64,000 nucleotides of DNA. It comes from Blastomonas sp. (GTDB taxonomy: Bacteria > Pseudomonadota > Alphaproteobacteria > Sphingomonadales > Sphingomonadaceae). Below are positions 19,146-28,894 of this stretch, in pieces; positions within the stretch are counted from its first letter, which is position 1; every line of letters starts with the position of its first letter. The translations under genes and the position numbers were made by a program. Under the pieces are notes generated by a model. It saw only the letters and a list, made by a program, of their open reading frames with translations, was not told the origin of the DNA and searched no databases. Where the stretch lies: positions 50,721-114,720 of the forward strand of contig NZ_JAUCZC010000010.1 in the NCBI RefSeq assembly GCF_030373265.1, written 5' to 3'.

Positions 19146-20318
19146 TTACCGTTCGATGCACACCGCGATGCCCATGCCGCCGCCGATGCACAGGGTGGCC
19201 AGACCCCGCTTCGCGTCGCGACGCCCCATTTCGTAGAGCAAAGTCGTCAACACGCGCGCCCCGCTCGCGCCGATCGGATGGCCGATGGCGATCGCTCCGC
19301 CGTTGACGTTCACCTTTTCGGGATCCCAGCCCATTTCCTGAGTCACCGACAGCGCCTGCGCGGCAAACGCCTCGTTCGATTCGATGAGGTCGAGGTCCTC
19401 GACGCTCCAGCCTGCCTTGGCGAGCGCGCGGCGGCTGGCGGAGACCGGCCCGATCCCCATGATCGAGGGGTCGACTCCCATCGAGGCCCAGCTGGCGATC
19501 CGGCCCAGCGGGGTCAGGCCGCGCCTGGCCGCATCTTCTTCGCGCATCAGCACCAGAGCGGCCGCGCCGTCGTTGAGGCCGCTGGCGTTGGCTGCGGTAA
19601 CGGTGCCATCCTTCTTGAAGGCGGGCTTGAGGCCAGCGACGCTCTCATAGGTCGCCCCGGCGCGGATGTACTCGTCATCGGTGACCGTGACATCGCCCTT
19701 GCGACCCTTGATCGTCACCGGCGCGATCTCGTCCATGAAGCGACCATCGGCGCGTGCATGTTCGGCCAGGTTCTGCGAGCGGACGGCGAACCGGTCCTGC
19801 GCCTCGCGGCTGATCTGGAACTTCTCCGCAAGGTTCTCGGCGGTGATGCCCATGTGATACTGGTTGAACACATCGGTCAGGCCATCATAGACCATGGTGT
19901 CGACCAGCTTCATGTCGCCCATTTTCTGGCCGGCGCGCATCATCTGGGCATGCGGAGACATCGACATGTTCTCCTGCCCGCCGGCGACGATCATATCGGC
20001 ATCGCCATTGGCGATCGACTGGAAACCCAGTGCTACCGCGCGCAGACCCGATCCGCAGACCTGGTTGACGCCATAGGCTGGCACTTCCTTGGGAATGCCC
20101 GCGTTGATCGACGCCTGGCGCGCCGGGTTCTGGCCCTGGCCGGCGGTGAGCACCTGGCCCAGGATAACCTCGGAGACGTCCTCGCCGGTGATGCCAGACT
20201 GTGCCAGCGCCGCTTCGATCGCGATGCGGCCGAGTTCGTGAGCGGGCGTGGCGGCATAGGCTCCGAGGAAGCTGCCGACCGGAGTGCGCTTGGCGGCGGT
20301 GATGACGATGCTGGACAT
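19146..20318 (-). CDS. phaA: acetyl-CoA C-acetyltransferase (thiolase)
   Basis: This biosynthetic-type thiolase condenses two acetyl-CoA to acetoacetyl-CoA, the first step towards polyhydroxybutyrate. The nucleophile is Cys88 in [10 protein letters not shown]. The catalytic His is in [10 protein letters not shown] and the second Cys in TLCIGGGMG. The 390-aa length is normal. An upstream in-frame ATG at 20333 exists. The one at 20318 fits family N-termini ([15 protein letters not shown]) and has GGAGA in front. It is followed on the same strand by no other gene before alr, and the PHA synthase-like gene lies just upstream. Confidence 0.92.
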   Translation of the reverse strand: MSSIVITAAKRTPVGSFLGAYAATPAHELGRIAIEAALAQSGITGEDVSEVILGQVLTAGQGQNPARQASINAGIPKEVPAYGVNQVCGSGLRAVALGFQSIANGDADMIVAGGQENMSMSPHAQMMRAGQKMGDMKLVDTMVYDGLTDVFNQYHMGITAENLAEKFQISREAQDRFAVRSQNLAEHARADGRFMDEIAPVTIKGRKGDVTVTDDEYIRAGATYESVAGLKPAFKKDGTVTAANASGLNDGAAALVLMREEDAARRGLTPLGRIASWASMGVDPSIMGIGPVSASRRALAKAGWSVEDLDLIESNEAFAAQALSVTQEMGWDPEKVNVNGGAIAIGHPIGASGARVLTTLLYEMGRRDAKRGLATLCIGGGMGIAVCIER

Positions 20319-20368
20319 GAGAGAAGTCTCCATCTGACAGAAATGCGCTGGGGCGGAAGGAATGCCCC

Positions 20369-21484
20369 CTAGTTAGGCGCTTCGTGGGACAGAATCCAAT
20401 CTTTCAGCATCGGCCAAAGCCGTTTTGGCCCGCTGCTGCCGACGACCATGCCGACATGGCCCGAGGCCAGCACCTCCCTGCCGGGCAGATCGGGGGAGCA
20501 TGCCAAAGGCACGATGGCATCGCTGGCCGAGGCGAATTCCTTCGCCGGGCCGCGCACCTTGGCCAGGCTGACCTGGATGCCGCCTACACTCCATTCCCCG
20601 CGTCCGGTGATGTCCGCTCCATAAAGGCTTTCGAAAAGCTGCTCGCCCAGCGCAAAGGGCAGGGGCTCGCCGCCATTGGCCCAGTCCTCGATCGCGACGA
20701 ATCGCCGCGCCGCGGCGCTCCCGGCTTCCATCGCTCCGAACGTAAGATATTTCTCGACCAGTTTTTCGGGCGAGAGTGTCCAGAAACCGTGCTGCATCAC
20801 CTCCATTGGCACCAGTCCCATCCGCGCGCAGGTCGGCCGATGGTGCGCCCACATGCGTCCAAGCTCATTGCGGCGCGCTGCCGGATAACCGCTGAAGTTC
20901 CACGGAGTCGCAATCAATGTCAGGCTGCGCACTTCGGCATGGCAGGCGGCGGCCATCGCGATCAGTCCACCAAGGCAATAGCCTACCAGATGCACCGGCC
21001 CGGGCAATCGCTCCAGCAGGGGCCGCAGGCGGTCGGTCACCAGCGTGTCGAGCGTGTCCGCACGATCACAGGCGGCCGTTTGGCCCCAGTCTACCAGCGC
21101 GCAGGCCAGGCCGTGATCCGCCAGCCAACCCATCAGCGAGCACTCCGCATCCATATCCAGGATATGCGGTGCGTTGATCGGGGATGGCACGAACACGACA
21201 TCAGGCGTCCCGTGGGGAGACACATCGTTCGGCTTCCCGGTTATGACGCTGCGCAGCATGGTCTTGCCGTGGTGCAGCAAAACCGCGCCCGGGGGGCGCA
21301 TGAAACTGCGGTCGGCGCGGCGATAGCGCTCAAGCGCCTGCATCAGCAACAGCAGGCGATCGGGGTCGTCGGCGAGCTGCTGACGTGCCAGGGCCAGGAA
21401 AAGCGGCAGCGGGCGGGGCGCATGTTGCAGTGCACTATGATGCGGTGCTACAGTGCTGGGGCTTTTATCGGGAGATGCACGCAT
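20369..21484 (-). CDS. PHA synthase-like alpha/beta hydrolase
   Basis: The 371-aa protein has [10 protein letters not shown], the lipase-like box of polyhydroxyalkanoate synthases, with Cys170 as nucleophile. A PHA-synthase-like Asp segment (ASASDAIVP) and His (ASGHVGMV) follow. It is much shorter than class I PhaC (about 600 aa) and nearer class III size, so it may be a synthase, a partner subunit or a depolymerase-like relative. Context (phaA downstream, phaR divergent) supports PHA metabolism. The start codon used here shares bases with the phaR start, so it needs checking. Confidence 0.78.
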   Translation of the reverse strand: MRASPDKSPSTVAPHHSALQHAPRPLPLFLALARQQLADDPDRLLLLMQALERYRRADRSFMRPPGAVLLHHGKTMLRSVITGKPNDVSPHGTPDVVFVPSPINAPHILDMDAECSLMGWLADHGLACALVDWGQTAACDRADTLDTLVTDRLRPLLERLPGPVHLVGYCLGGLIAMAAACHAEVRSLTLIATPWNFSGYPAARRNELGRMWAHHRPTCARMGLVPMEVMQHGFWTLSPEKLVEKYLTFGAMEAGSAAARRFVAIEDWANGGEPLPFALGEQLFESLYGADITGRGEWSVGGIQVSLAKVRGPAKEFASASDAIVPLACSPDLPGREVLASGHVGMVVGSSGPKRLWPMLKDWILSHEAPN

Positions 21485-22082
21485 GGCCAAGTCTGGCACC
21501 TCGGATTCGGATGATGTCATCATCATCAAAAAATACGCCAATCGCCGTCTGTATAACACCCGGTCGTCGAGCTACATCACGCTCGACTTCTTGGCCAAGC
21601 TGACGCGCGAAGGCAAGGATTTCCAGGTCGTCGATGCCAAGTCCGGCGATGACATCACCCACAACATCCTCACCCAGATTATCATGGAAGAGGAATCGAG
21701 CGGCCAGCAGATGCTGCCCGTCGGGTTCCTGCGCGAACTGATCTCGATGTATGGCAATTCGATGCAGTCGATGATTCCGCAATATCTGGAAGCGTCGATG
21801 GACGCTTTCCGCAAGAACCAGGAAAAGTTTCATAGCGCGATGGAAGGCAGCATCAAGAACAGCCCGTTCGCCCAGCTCGCCCGCCAGAACCTCGCGATGT
21901 TCGAGGCTGCTTCCAGCGCCTTCACTCCGCGCAAGGACAAGGCCGCAGGCACCCCAGGCCAGCCGGGCCAAGCCATGACCGCACCGACGCCCGCCTCGTC
22001 ATCGGACGATGAGATCGCAGCGCTGAAGGCCCAGCTTTCGGCCATGCAGCGCAAGATCGACGATCTCGTCGACAAGAAATAA
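21483..22082 (+). CDS. phaR: polyhydroxyalkanoate synthesis repressor PhaR
   Basis: PhaR represses phasin and PHA genes and is released when it binds PHA granules. The 199-aa protein has the N-terminal PHB accumulation domain (IIIKKYANRRLYNTRSSSYI, VVDAKSGDDITHNILTQII). A second domain (LISMYGNSMQSMIPQYLEAS) and a C-terminal coiled segment (EIAALKAQLSAMQRKIDDL) follow. The ATG at 21483 has GGGAGA about 8 bases upstream. It diverges from the PHA synthase-like gene with overlapping start codons. Confidence 0.95.
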   Translation: MAKSGTSDSDDVIIIKKYANRRLYNTRSSSYITLDFLAKLTREGKDFQVVDAKSGDDITHNILTQIIMEEESSGQQMLPVGFLRELISMYGNSMQSMIPQYLEASMDAFRKNQEKFHSAMEGSIKNSPFAQLARQNLAMFEAASSAFTPRKDKAAGTPGQPGQAMTAPTPASSSDDEIAALKAQLSAMQRKIDDLVDKK

Positions 22083-22179
22083 TCCCTGCAGCGCCTGCGT
22101 CCAAACGGGTGATTGCGCATATGGTCGCACTGGCCTAGGCACGCGGGCCTTGTTTGAGTGCATCAGGATCGAGCTTACA

Positions 22180-23712
22180 GTGACCAAGAAGAACGCGCTG
22201 CCCGTCACCCGGCAGGAAGATTTTGCCGCATGGTACCAGGCGGTGATCCAGGAAGCCGATCTCGCCGAGGAATCGGGTGTGCGCGGCTGCATGATCATGC
22301 GTCCGTGGGGCTACGGCATCTGGGAGCGCATCCAGATGCTGCTCGACCGGCAGATCAAGGAAACGGGCCACGAGAACTGCTATTTCCCGCTGTTCATCCC
22401 CTTGAGCTACTTCGCCAAGGAAGCCGAGCACGTCGATGGCTTCGCCAAGGAAATGGCGGTGGTCACCCACCACCGGTTGAAGATGCACGACGGCGCGCTC
22501 GTCGTCGATCCCGAAGCCAAGCTCGAAGAACCCTTGGTCATCCGTCCGACATCCGAAACGATGATCGGCACCGCGTTTTCGCGCTGGCTGCAGAGCTGGC
22601 GCGATCTGCCGATCATGGTCAACCAATGGGCCAATGTCGTGCGCTGGGAAATGCGCACCCGCATGTTCCTGCGCACCTCCGAATTCCTCTGGCAGGAAGG
22701 GCACACCGCGCACGAGAACGAAGCCGACGCGATGGCCGAGACGCTGACCATCCTCGCGATGTATCGTGACTTCGCGCAGGGCCCGCTGGCCATGCCGGTG
22801 ATCGCGGGTGAAAAGCCCGAGAACGAGCGTTTTCCTGGGGCTGTCGCAACTTATTCGATCGAAGCGATGATGCAGGACGGCAAGGCGCTGCAGGCGGGGA
22901 CTTCGCATTATCTCGGCCAGAATTTTGCGCACGCGCAGAACATCCGTTTCCAGGACCGCGAAGGCCAGTTCCAGTTCGCGCACACCACCAGCTGGGGCGT
23001 TTCGACGCGCATGGTCGGCGGTGTCATCATGACGCACGGCGATGACGACGGCCTCAAGGTGCCGCCGCAGATCGCGCCGCACCAGATCGTGATCGTGCCG
23101 ATGCTGCGCGAGACGCCCGAAGACGAGGCGCTGCTCGCTTATTGCGCCAAGATCCGCACCGCGCTGATCGATTCCAGTGCATTCGGCGAACCCTTGCGCG
23201 TGCTGATCGACAAGAAGGCGGGCAAGCCCGGTCCCAAGCGCTGGGGTTGGGTCAAGAAGGGCGCGCCGATCATCCTGGAAATCGGTGGCCGCGATGCTGC
23301 CGGCGAGCAGGTGACGATGCTGCGCCGCGATTCGCTCTACGACGAGGATGGCAAGCTCGCCAACCAGGCGATGCACTGGGAATCGTTTGTCGGCCAGGCG
23401 CCGGCATTGCTCGACCAGATCCAGACCTTGATGTTCTGCGCTGCCAAGCAACGCCTCGATGCCCAGGTGCGTAGCGATGTTACGACCATGGACGAGCTCA
23501 AGGCCCATTTCGATGGCAGCAAGTACCCCGGCTGGGTCGCGGTGGACTGGTGCCGCCCGACTGGCGAGGCTTTGGACAAGGTGGTCGAGCAATTGAAGGC
23601 GCTGAAACTGACCATCCGCAACACGCCGGAAAATTCCGCACCCGCTGGAGAAACCTGCTTCTTCACAGGCGGCGCTGCGGTCGAGCGCATCCTGCTCGCC
23701 CGGGCGTATTGA
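22180..23712 (+). CDS. proS: proline--tRNA ligase, archaeal/eukaryotic-type
   Basis: Class II synthetase charging tRNA-Pro. The 510-aa protein has RPTSETM (motif 2 loop), GTSHYLGQNF and TTSWGVSTR (motif 3). The C-terminal part (PGPKRWGWVKKGAPIILEIG) belongs to the archaeal/eukaryotic-like form. The insertion editing domain of the enterobacterial type is absent. The GTG at 22180 matches the family start; the frame also extends to a TTG at 22150. Alphaproteobacteria commonly carry a different short ProRS, so the type is noteworthy although I believe it recurs in sphingomonads. Confidence 0.93.
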   Translation: MTKKNALPVTRQEDFAAWYQAVIQEADLAEESGVRGCMIMRPWGYGIWERIQMLLDRQIKETGHENCYFPLFIPLSYFAKEAEHVDGFAKEMAVVTHHRLKMHDGALVVDPEAKLEEPLVIRPTSETMIGTAFSRWLQSWRDLPIMVNQWANVVRWEMRTRMFLRTSEFLWQEGHTAHENEADAMAETLTILAMYRDFAQGPLAMPVIAGEKPENERFPGAVATYSIEAMMQDGKALQAGTSHYLGQNFAHAQNIRFQDREGQFQFAHTTSWGVSTRMVGGVIMTHGDDDGLKVPPQIAPHQIVIVPMLRETPEDEALLAYCAKIRTALIDSSAFGEPLRVLIDKKAGKPGPKRWGWVKKGAPIILEIGGRDAAGEQVTMLRRDSLYDEDGKLANQAMHWESFVGQAPALLDQIQTLMFCAAKQRLDAQVRSDVTTMDELKAHFDGSKYPGWVAVDWCRPTGEALDKVVEQLKALKLTIRNTPENSAPAGETCFFTGGAAVERILLARAY

Positions 23713-23719
23713 GCGGCGG

Positions 23720-26017
23720 GTGGCGCAGGATCGTCCTGGCAAGCCCAAAGGGTCGCGAGCCCACGCTGGCGGTATGCCCGACCGCGACGCGATCCTGAAG
23801 TTCATCACCGAGTCCTACGAGCCCGCCGGAAAACGCGAGATCGCCAAGCATTTCAAGCTGAGCGGCGCCGAGAAGATCGCGCTCAAGGCGCTGCTTAAGG
23901 ATATGGCCGATGAAGGCCTGATCGACAGCGCACCGGGCCGCGCCTTCCACAAGATGGGCGGGTTGCCCAAGGTCACCGTGCTCAAGATCATCGAGGTTGA
24001 TGGCCGCGAGCTGATCGGGGTGCCCGACAACTGGCAGGCCGAAGGGATGCCCGCGCCCAAGGTCCGGATTTCCGAGCGCGGACGTTCGGGCGCGCTGGCT
24101 GTCGGCGACCGTGTGCTCGCGCGCACCGAAGAGGCCGGCGGCGGCTATCGCGCCTTCGTGATGAAGAAGCTGCAACGCGCAGGGGAGCAATTGCTCGGCG
24201 TGGTCCAGCGCGACGAGGGCAACGGCAAACTGTGGCTCAAGCCGGTCGACAAGCGCATCCGCCGTCTGGTGCCGATCTCCGATCCCGGCAAGGCCGAGGT
24301 CGGCCAGCTTGTTATGGCCGAGCAGAGCGGGCTGCGCGACCGGGTGTCCGCCAAGGTGACCGAGGTGTTGGGTGAGCCCTTCGCGCCGCGCTCGTTCAGC
24401 ATGGTTGCGATCCACAAGTTCGGGATTCCCGTCGAATTTTCCGCCGAGGCAATCACCGAGGCAGAGCTTGCATCGAAGCTGCCACTGACCACCGAAGCGC
24501 GTGAAGACCTGCGCCATCTGCCGATCGTCGCGATCGATCCCGTCGATGCGCGCGACCATGATGATGCGATCTGGGCCGAGCCTGATGACAACCCTGCCAA
24601 TCCCGGCGGCTTCAAGGCAATCGTCGCGATCGCCGATGTCTCCTATTACGTCCGTCCTGGCGGCGCGATCGACCGTTCGGCGCGCAAGCGCGGCAACAGC
24701 GTCTACTTCCCCGACCGCGTCGTGCCGATGCTGCCCGAGATCCTGTCGGCGGACATGTGCTCGCTCAAGGCCGACCAGGACCGCGCGGCGATGGTCTGCC
24801 ATCTGGTGATCGACGCGAGCGGCAAGCTCAAGGACTGGCGCTTCAGCCGTGCTCTCGTCCGGCTCGCGGCCAACATCGCTTATGAAGATGCGCAGGCCGC
24901 GATCGACGGCACCAAGCCGCACGCGCTGACCGAAACCGCGCTGCGCCCGCTCTGGGCATGCTGGAAGCTGCTCTACAAAGCGCGCGGCGACCGCGAACCG
25001 CTTGATCTGGATCTGCCCGAGCGGCGGATCGTGCTCGACGACGCTGGCCGCATCGTCAGCGTTGCCACCCGCGAGCGCCTCGACGCGCACCGGCTGGTCG
25101 AGGATTTCATGATCGCCGCCAACGTCGCCGCCGCCAAGGCGCTCGAGGGCAAAAAGGCACCGGTGGTCTACCGCGTCCACGAACCGCCTTCGCGCGAGAA
25201 GCTGGTCGCGCTCAAGGATTATCTCGAGACCTTCGAGATATCCTTCGCGCTCGGCCAGGTCGTGCGGCCCAAGACCTTCAACGCGATCCTCGCCAAGGTG
25301 ACCGACGAGACGATCAAGCCGATGGTGATGGAGCAGGTGCTGCGCAGCCAGACCCAGGCCTATTATGGCCCGCGCAACATGGGGCATTTCGGGCTGTCGC
25401 TGGGGTCCTATGGCCATTTCACCAGCCCGATCCGGCGCTATGCCGATCTGCTGCTCCATCGCGCATTGGTCGATGCCTACAAGCTCGAGCAGCCCGCGCC
25501 CAAGAGCGATCTGCCGCCGTCGACAGGCCTCAGCGATGTCGACGCCGCCTCGCTGGATCGCATTTGCCAATTGATCAGCAGCTTCGAGCGGCGCGCTATG
25601 GAGGCCGAGCGCGAGACCGTCGATCGCTATGTCGCAGCCTTTCTCGCCACCCGCATCGGCGAGGTGCACAAGGTGCGGATCACCGGGGTGCAGAATTTCG
25701 GATTCTTTGCGACGATCGAGGAGTTCGGTGGCGACGGGCTGGTGCCGGTCTCGACGCTGGGCGCCGAGCGCTTCTGGTATGACGAAAAGGCGCAGACGCT
25801 GACCGGCGAGGCCACCGGCGAGCAATATGCTGTTGGCCAGCGGCTCGAACTGCGCCTGGTCGAGGCGGACCCCATCACCGGGGCGATCAAGTTCGAGCTT
25901 CCCGAGGGGGGCAACTTCGTGCGCGAGCCCTACCGTGGACGCAACGATGGCAAGCCCAAGCGCCCGCCGATCAAACGCCGTGGACGGCCCGGCAACATCC
26001 GCCACCAGAGCCGCTAG
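23720..26017 (+). CDS. rnr: ribonuclease R
   Basis: A 3'-5' exoribonuclease of the RNase II/R family that degrades structured RNA. Order in the 765-aa protein: an N-terminal helix-turn-helix-like part, cold-shock domains, the RNB catalytic domain beginning near IVAIDPVDARDHDDAIWAE (catalytic Asp residues), and an S1 domain near VRITGVQNFGFFATI. The tail is basic. The start is a GTG 7 bases after the proS stop; an ATG at 23774 is an alternative. It is probably cotranscribed with proS. Confidence 0.93.
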   Translation: MAQDRPGKPKGSRAHAGGMPDRDAILKFITESYEPAGKREIAKHFKLSGAEKIALKALLKDMADEGLIDSAPGRAFHKMGGLPKVTVLKIIEVDGRELIGVPDNWQAEGMPAPKVRISERGRSGALAVGDRVLARTEEAGGGYRAFVMKKLQRAGEQLLGVVQRDEGNGKLWLKPVDKRIRRLVPISDPGKAEVGQLVMAEQSGLRDRVSAKVTEVLGEPFAPRSFSMVAIHKFGIPVEFSAEAITEAELASKLPLTTEAREDLRHLPIVAIDPVDARDHDDAIWAEPDDNPANPGGFKAIVAIADVSYYVRPGGAIDRSARKRGNSVYFPDRVVPMLPEILSADMCSLKADQDRAAMVCHLVIDASGKLKDWRFSRALVRLAANIAYEDAQAAIDGTKPHALTETALRPLWACWKLLYKARGDREPLDLDLPERRIVLDDAGRIVSVATRERLDAHRLVEDFMIAANVAAAKALEGKKAPVVYRVHEPPSREKLVALKDYLETFEISFALGQVVRPKTFNAILAKVTDETIKPMVMEQVLRSQTQAYYGPRNMGHFGLSLGSYGHFTSPIRRYADLLLHRALVDAYKLEQPAPKSDLPPSTGLSDVDAASLDRICQLISSFERRAMEAERETVDRYVAAFLATRIGEVHKVRITGVQNFGFFATIEEFGGDGLVPVSTLGAERFWYDEKAQTLTGEATGEQYAVGQRLELRLVEADPITGAIKFELPEGGNFVREPYRGRNDGKPKRPPIKRRGRPGNIRHQSR

Positions 26018-26023
26018 ACCGGC

Positions 26024-26479
26024 TCAGCTCATCCGGTCGATTTCCTCGTCGGTCAGGCTGCCTGGCACGATCGTCAGCGGGCAGGGCAGGGCGCCAGCAT
26101 CGGCGCCTGCAAAGTGCGTGATCAGCGGCCCCGGCGCGCCGCTTGCCGCAGCCCCCAGCACCAGCATCGCAAGGTCCGGGCATTCCTGCATGTAATTGCG
26201 GATTTCCCGCGTCGCATCGCCCATCCGCACGGTGATCACCGGACGCTGCCCCATCTCGTCGAACAGGGTTCCGGCAGCGTCCGCGACCAGAGTTTCGGCG
26301 CGGCTGCGCGCTTCATCCTCGATGGTCGCCTGCACGCCGCCCCAGGCGACGAAGTCCTGCTTGGGCACCAGCGCCAGGATGTGCACCTGCCCGCCGGTGT
26401 GCTGCGCGCGCCGCGAAGCAAAGCGCAGCGCGGTCAGCGCCTCGCTCGTTTCGTCCATGATGACCAGATATACCCGCAT
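26024..26479 (-). CDS. universal stress protein (UspA family)
   Basis: The 151-aa protein has the UspA fold outline: a beta strand and short loop MRVYLVIMDETSEA, a central variable part and the C-terminal LAMLVLGAAASGAPGPL, close to the nucleotide-binding GxxG(9)G(S/T) motif though the pattern is loose. The reading frame extends upstream to 26536, but the extension does not match the family and the ATG at 26479 is chosen. It is convergent with rnr (6-base gap) and divergent from pdhC. Confidence 0.85.
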   Translation of the reverse strand: MRVYLVIMDETSEALTALRFASRRAQHTGGQVHILALVPKQDFVAWGGVQATIEDEARSRAETLVADAAGTLFDEMGQRPVITVRMGDATREIRNYMQECPDLAMLVLGAAASGAPGPLITHFAGADAGALPCPLTIVPGSLTDEEIDRMS

Positions 26480-26625
26480 AAAATTGCTGCCCCGTTTGCT
26501 GTCCTTAAGACTGCGCCAAAATGATAGGTGTGGCAAGGGCGTGCCCCCTTGACCCTACGGACCTAAGCGTCGAGAACGGCCACCGTTATCGAATTGGCGC
26601 ACCTGAATCGGGGGAAATGAACCCA

Positions 26626-27927
26626 ATGCCTATCAATCTGAAAATGCCCGCGCTCTCCCCGACGATGGAGGAGGGCACCCTCGCCAAATGGCTGGTCAAG
26701 GAAGGCGACACCGTGGCCTCGGGTGACCTGCTCGCGGAGATCGAAACCGACAAGGCGACGATGGAATTCGAAGCGGTCGACGAGGGCGTGATCGCCAAGA
26801 TCGTCATTCCCGAAGGCACCGACAATGTGAAGGTCGGCGAGATCATCGCGATCATGGCCGCCGATGGCGAAGATGCCGGCGATGCGGCTGCCGACGCACC
26901 TTCCTCAAAGGCGCCGGCGCCATCGCCTGCCCCCGCCCCGAAGGAGGAAGCCAAGGAAGACTCCAAGGCAGCGCCAGCTCCCGCTCCGTCCCCCGCACCC
27001 GCTGCGTCGGACGATGACCGCATCAAGGCCAGCCCGCTCGCCAAGCGGATCGCTGCTGCCAAGGGCATCGATCTGGCGACGATCACGGGCACCGGCCCGG
27101 GCGGACGCATCGTCAAGGCCGATGTCGAGGATGCCAAGCCCGGCGAGGCCAAGGCTGCGGCGCCCGCGCCGGCTGCCGCACCGGAAGCATCCGCCGCACC
27201 TGCGCCGGCTGCAACCGCTGCGCCGTTCACCACCGATATCCCGCACGAGGAGGCCAAGCTCTCCAACATGCGCAAGACGATCGCGCGCCGCCTGACCGAA
27301 GCCAAGCAGACGATCCCGCACATCTACCTCACACTCGATATCCAGCTCGACAAACTGCTCAAGCTGCGCGGCGAGCTCAACAAGGCGCTCGAGGCGCAGG
27401 GCGTCAAGCTCTCGGTCAACGATCTGCTGATCAAGGCGCTTGCCAAGGCGCTGATCCAGGTGCCCAAGTGCAACGTCAGCTTCGCGGGCAACACGCTGAT
27501 CAGCTATAGCCGCGCCGACATCTCGGTCGCAGTCAGCACGCCTGCGGGCCTGATCACCCCGATCATCGTCGGCGCCGAAACCAAGGCGGTGGGCGCGATC
27601 TCCACCGAGATGAAGGAACTCGCCGGCCGCGCCAAGGAGGGCAAACTCCAGCCGCATGAGTACCAGGGCGGCACCGCGAGCCTCTCCAACATGGGCATGT
27701 TCGGCATCAAGCACTTCGAAGCGGTGATCAACCCGCCGCAGGGCATGATCATGGCAATCGGCGCGGGCGAAAAGCGCCCCTATCTGGTCGACGAGGCGCT
27801 CGGCATCGCGACGGTAATGAGCGCCACCGGCAGCTTCGACCACCGCGCCATCGACGGCGCGGATGGCGCGCAGCTGATGCAGGCGTTCAAGGAACTGTGC
27901 GAAAACCCGCTGGGGATGCTGGCGTAA
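26626..27927 (+). CDS. pdhC: pyruvate dehydrogenase E2, dihydrolipoamide acetyltransferase
   Basis: The E2 core of pyruvate dehydrogenase moves acetyl groups from lipoate to CoA. The 433-aa protein has one lipoyl domain (lipoylated Lys in [12 protein letters not shown]), an Ala/Pro-rich linker and a peripheral-subunit-binding domain ([17 protein letters not shown]). The catalytic domain ends in [12 protein letters not shown] with the active-site His. Two ATGs are possible, 26617 and 26626; the second has better spacing from GGGGA. E1 genes are not in the window. The E3 gene lpd follows after a repeat-flanked insertion. Confidence 0.94.
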   Translation: MPINLKMPALSPTMEEGTLAKWLVKEGDTVASGDLLAEIETDKATMEFEAVDEGVIAKIVIPEGTDNVKVGEIIAIMAADGEDAGDAAADAPSSKAPAPSPAPAPKEEAKEDSKAAPAPAPSPAPAASDDDRIKASPLAKRIAAAKGIDLATITGTGPGGRIVKADVEDAKPGEAKAAAPAPAAAPEASAAPAPAATAAPFTTDIPHEEAKLSNMRKTIARRLTEAKQTIPHIYLTLDIQLDKLLKLRGELNKALEAQGVKLSVNDLLIKALAKALIQVPKCNVSFAGNTLISYSRADISVAVSTPAGLITPIIVGAETKAVGAISTEMKELAGRAKEGKLQPHEYQGGTASLSNMGMFGIKHFEAVINPPQGMIMAIGAGEKRPYLVDEALGIATVMSATGSFDHRAIDGADGAQLMQAFKELCENPLGMLA

Positions 27928-27961
27928 GGTCCTTGCGGGATGGGCGAGCGGCGGGCACCCA

Positions 27962-28022
27962 GCCCCTCTCCCCTCGAGGGAGAGGGAGGGGCCCATCGCG
28001 CAAGCGATGGGAGGGTGAGGGC
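27962..28022. repeat. left inverted repeat flanking the DUF559 gene
   Basis: A 61-base block built of CCCCTCTCCC/GGGAGAGGG and CCCATCGC/GCGATGGG hairpins ends immediately before the DUF559 start codon. Its reverse complement matches 28366-28425 over the full length with only a few differences. The two copies therefore form imperfect terminal inverted repeats around the gene. Confidence 0.8.
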
Positions 28023-28490
28023 ATGAAGCCGAAATATACCTACAAGACCCTGACCCGAGCCCAATCCCTACGCCGCGACATGACCGATGCGGAGATCAAA
28101 CTGTGGTCGATCCTGCGGGGTGGCCAACTGGATGGCGCCAAATTTCGCCGTCAGCAGCCGATAGGACCATTCATCGTGGATTTCGTTTGCCAGCAGCAAC
28201 GGCTGATCATCGAAGCGGATGGTTCGCAGCATTGCGAAAGTGAAACTGACGTGAAGCGCGACGCCTTGCTGCGCGCCAAGGGCTATCGTGTGATGCGGTT
28301 CTGGAACAGCGACATATTGGGCAGCATCGATGCTGTGGGGGAAGAGATTTTGCGGGTGCTATCAGGCCCTCACCCTCCCACCGCTGCGCGGCGGGCCCCT
28401 CCCTCTCCCTCAAGGGGAGAGGGGGACAACGGCGTCGCGCTCCCTTTCCCCAACCCCTCTCCCTCAGGGGGAGAGGGGTTAGGCGCATGA
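28023..28490 (+). CDS. DUF559 (Vsr-like endonuclease fold) protein
   Basis: The 155-aa product has LRRDMTDAEIKLWSILRG, FRRQQPIGPFIVDFVC and LIIEADGSQHCE, then RVMRFWNSDIL. These are the conserved blocks of DUF559, a family with the PD-(D/E)xK nuclease fold of Vsr. The acidic residues (D of IVDF, E of IEADG) are kept, so it may be active. The last 40 or so residues are simply the right-hand repeat read as protein (PSPSRGEG and similar). It starts directly after the left repeat and separates pdhC from lpd. Function is unproven; a role in moving or copying the repeats is speculation. Confidence 0.85.
   Translation: MKPKYTYKTLTRAQSLRRDMTDAEIKLWSILRGGQLDGAKFRRQQPIGPFIVDFVCQQQRLIIEADGSQHCESETDVKRDALLRAKGYRVMRFWNSDILGSIDAVGEEILRVLSGPHPPTAARRAPPSPSRGEGDNGVALPFPNPSPSGGEGLGA
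28366..28425. repeat. right inverted repeat, inside the DUF559 reading frame
   Basis: This block is the inverted counterpart of 27962-28022: GCCCTCACCCTCCCA at its left end equals the reverse complement of the left copy's right end. It forms the 3' coding end of the DUF559 gene. A further CCCTCTCCC/GGGAGAGGGG hairpin of the same family follows at about 28457-28481. Confidence 0.8.
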
Positions 28491-28894
28491 CCATCCTCAT
28501 CTTCCTCTTCCGCCGGCTGCTGCTGCCCACCGCGATCGCGACGCTCGTCGGGCGTTTCGCGTTCAACCTCGCGCAGACCGGATCGCTCAACGTCTCTGAG
28601 ACGTTCTTCGATGCTGCGGACGCGTTCTACACCGTGGTGATGGTGTTCGCGATCCTGCTCGCGACCGCGCTCGTCGCGCTGGGGCTGGCGCGGCTGAACC
28701 TGCACCCGCTGATCCGCGTGCCCATCCTGCTCGCCACCGCCGCGGGCAGCGGGTTCGCGCTGGTGCTGTATCTCACCGAGGTTGTCGCTTATGCTGAGCT
28801 TGTCTATGCGCCCGCAGTGGCATGCTGCATCGTGTGGATGCTCTGCAATCTTGACCTGTTGAAACGCCGAAAGAGAAAGACCGTTCATGGCTGA
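28487..28894 (+). CDS. small membrane protein between pdhC and lpd
   Basis: The 135-aa protein has an N-terminal hydrophobic stretch and about three further membrane segments (AFYTVVMVFAILLATALVAL, VPILLATAAGSGFALVLYL, VACCIVWMLCN), then a basic tail. The ATG overlaps the DUF559 stop by 4 bases and the end overlaps the lpd start by 8 bases. It is not recognised. Coupling to lpd suggests it belongs to the original operon rather than to the inserted element. Confidence 0.7.
   Translation: MTILIFLFRRLLLPTAIATLVGRFAFNLAQTGSLNVSETFFDAADAFYTVVMVFAILLATALVALGLARLNLHPLIRVPILLATAAGSGFALVLYLTEVVAYAELVYAPAVACCIVWMLCNLDLLKRRKRKTVHG

Noticed and set aside
23663..26005. 780-codon minus-strand frame opposite rnr
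   Set aside because: Shadow frame in GC-rich DNA; RNase R domains are clear on the plus strand.
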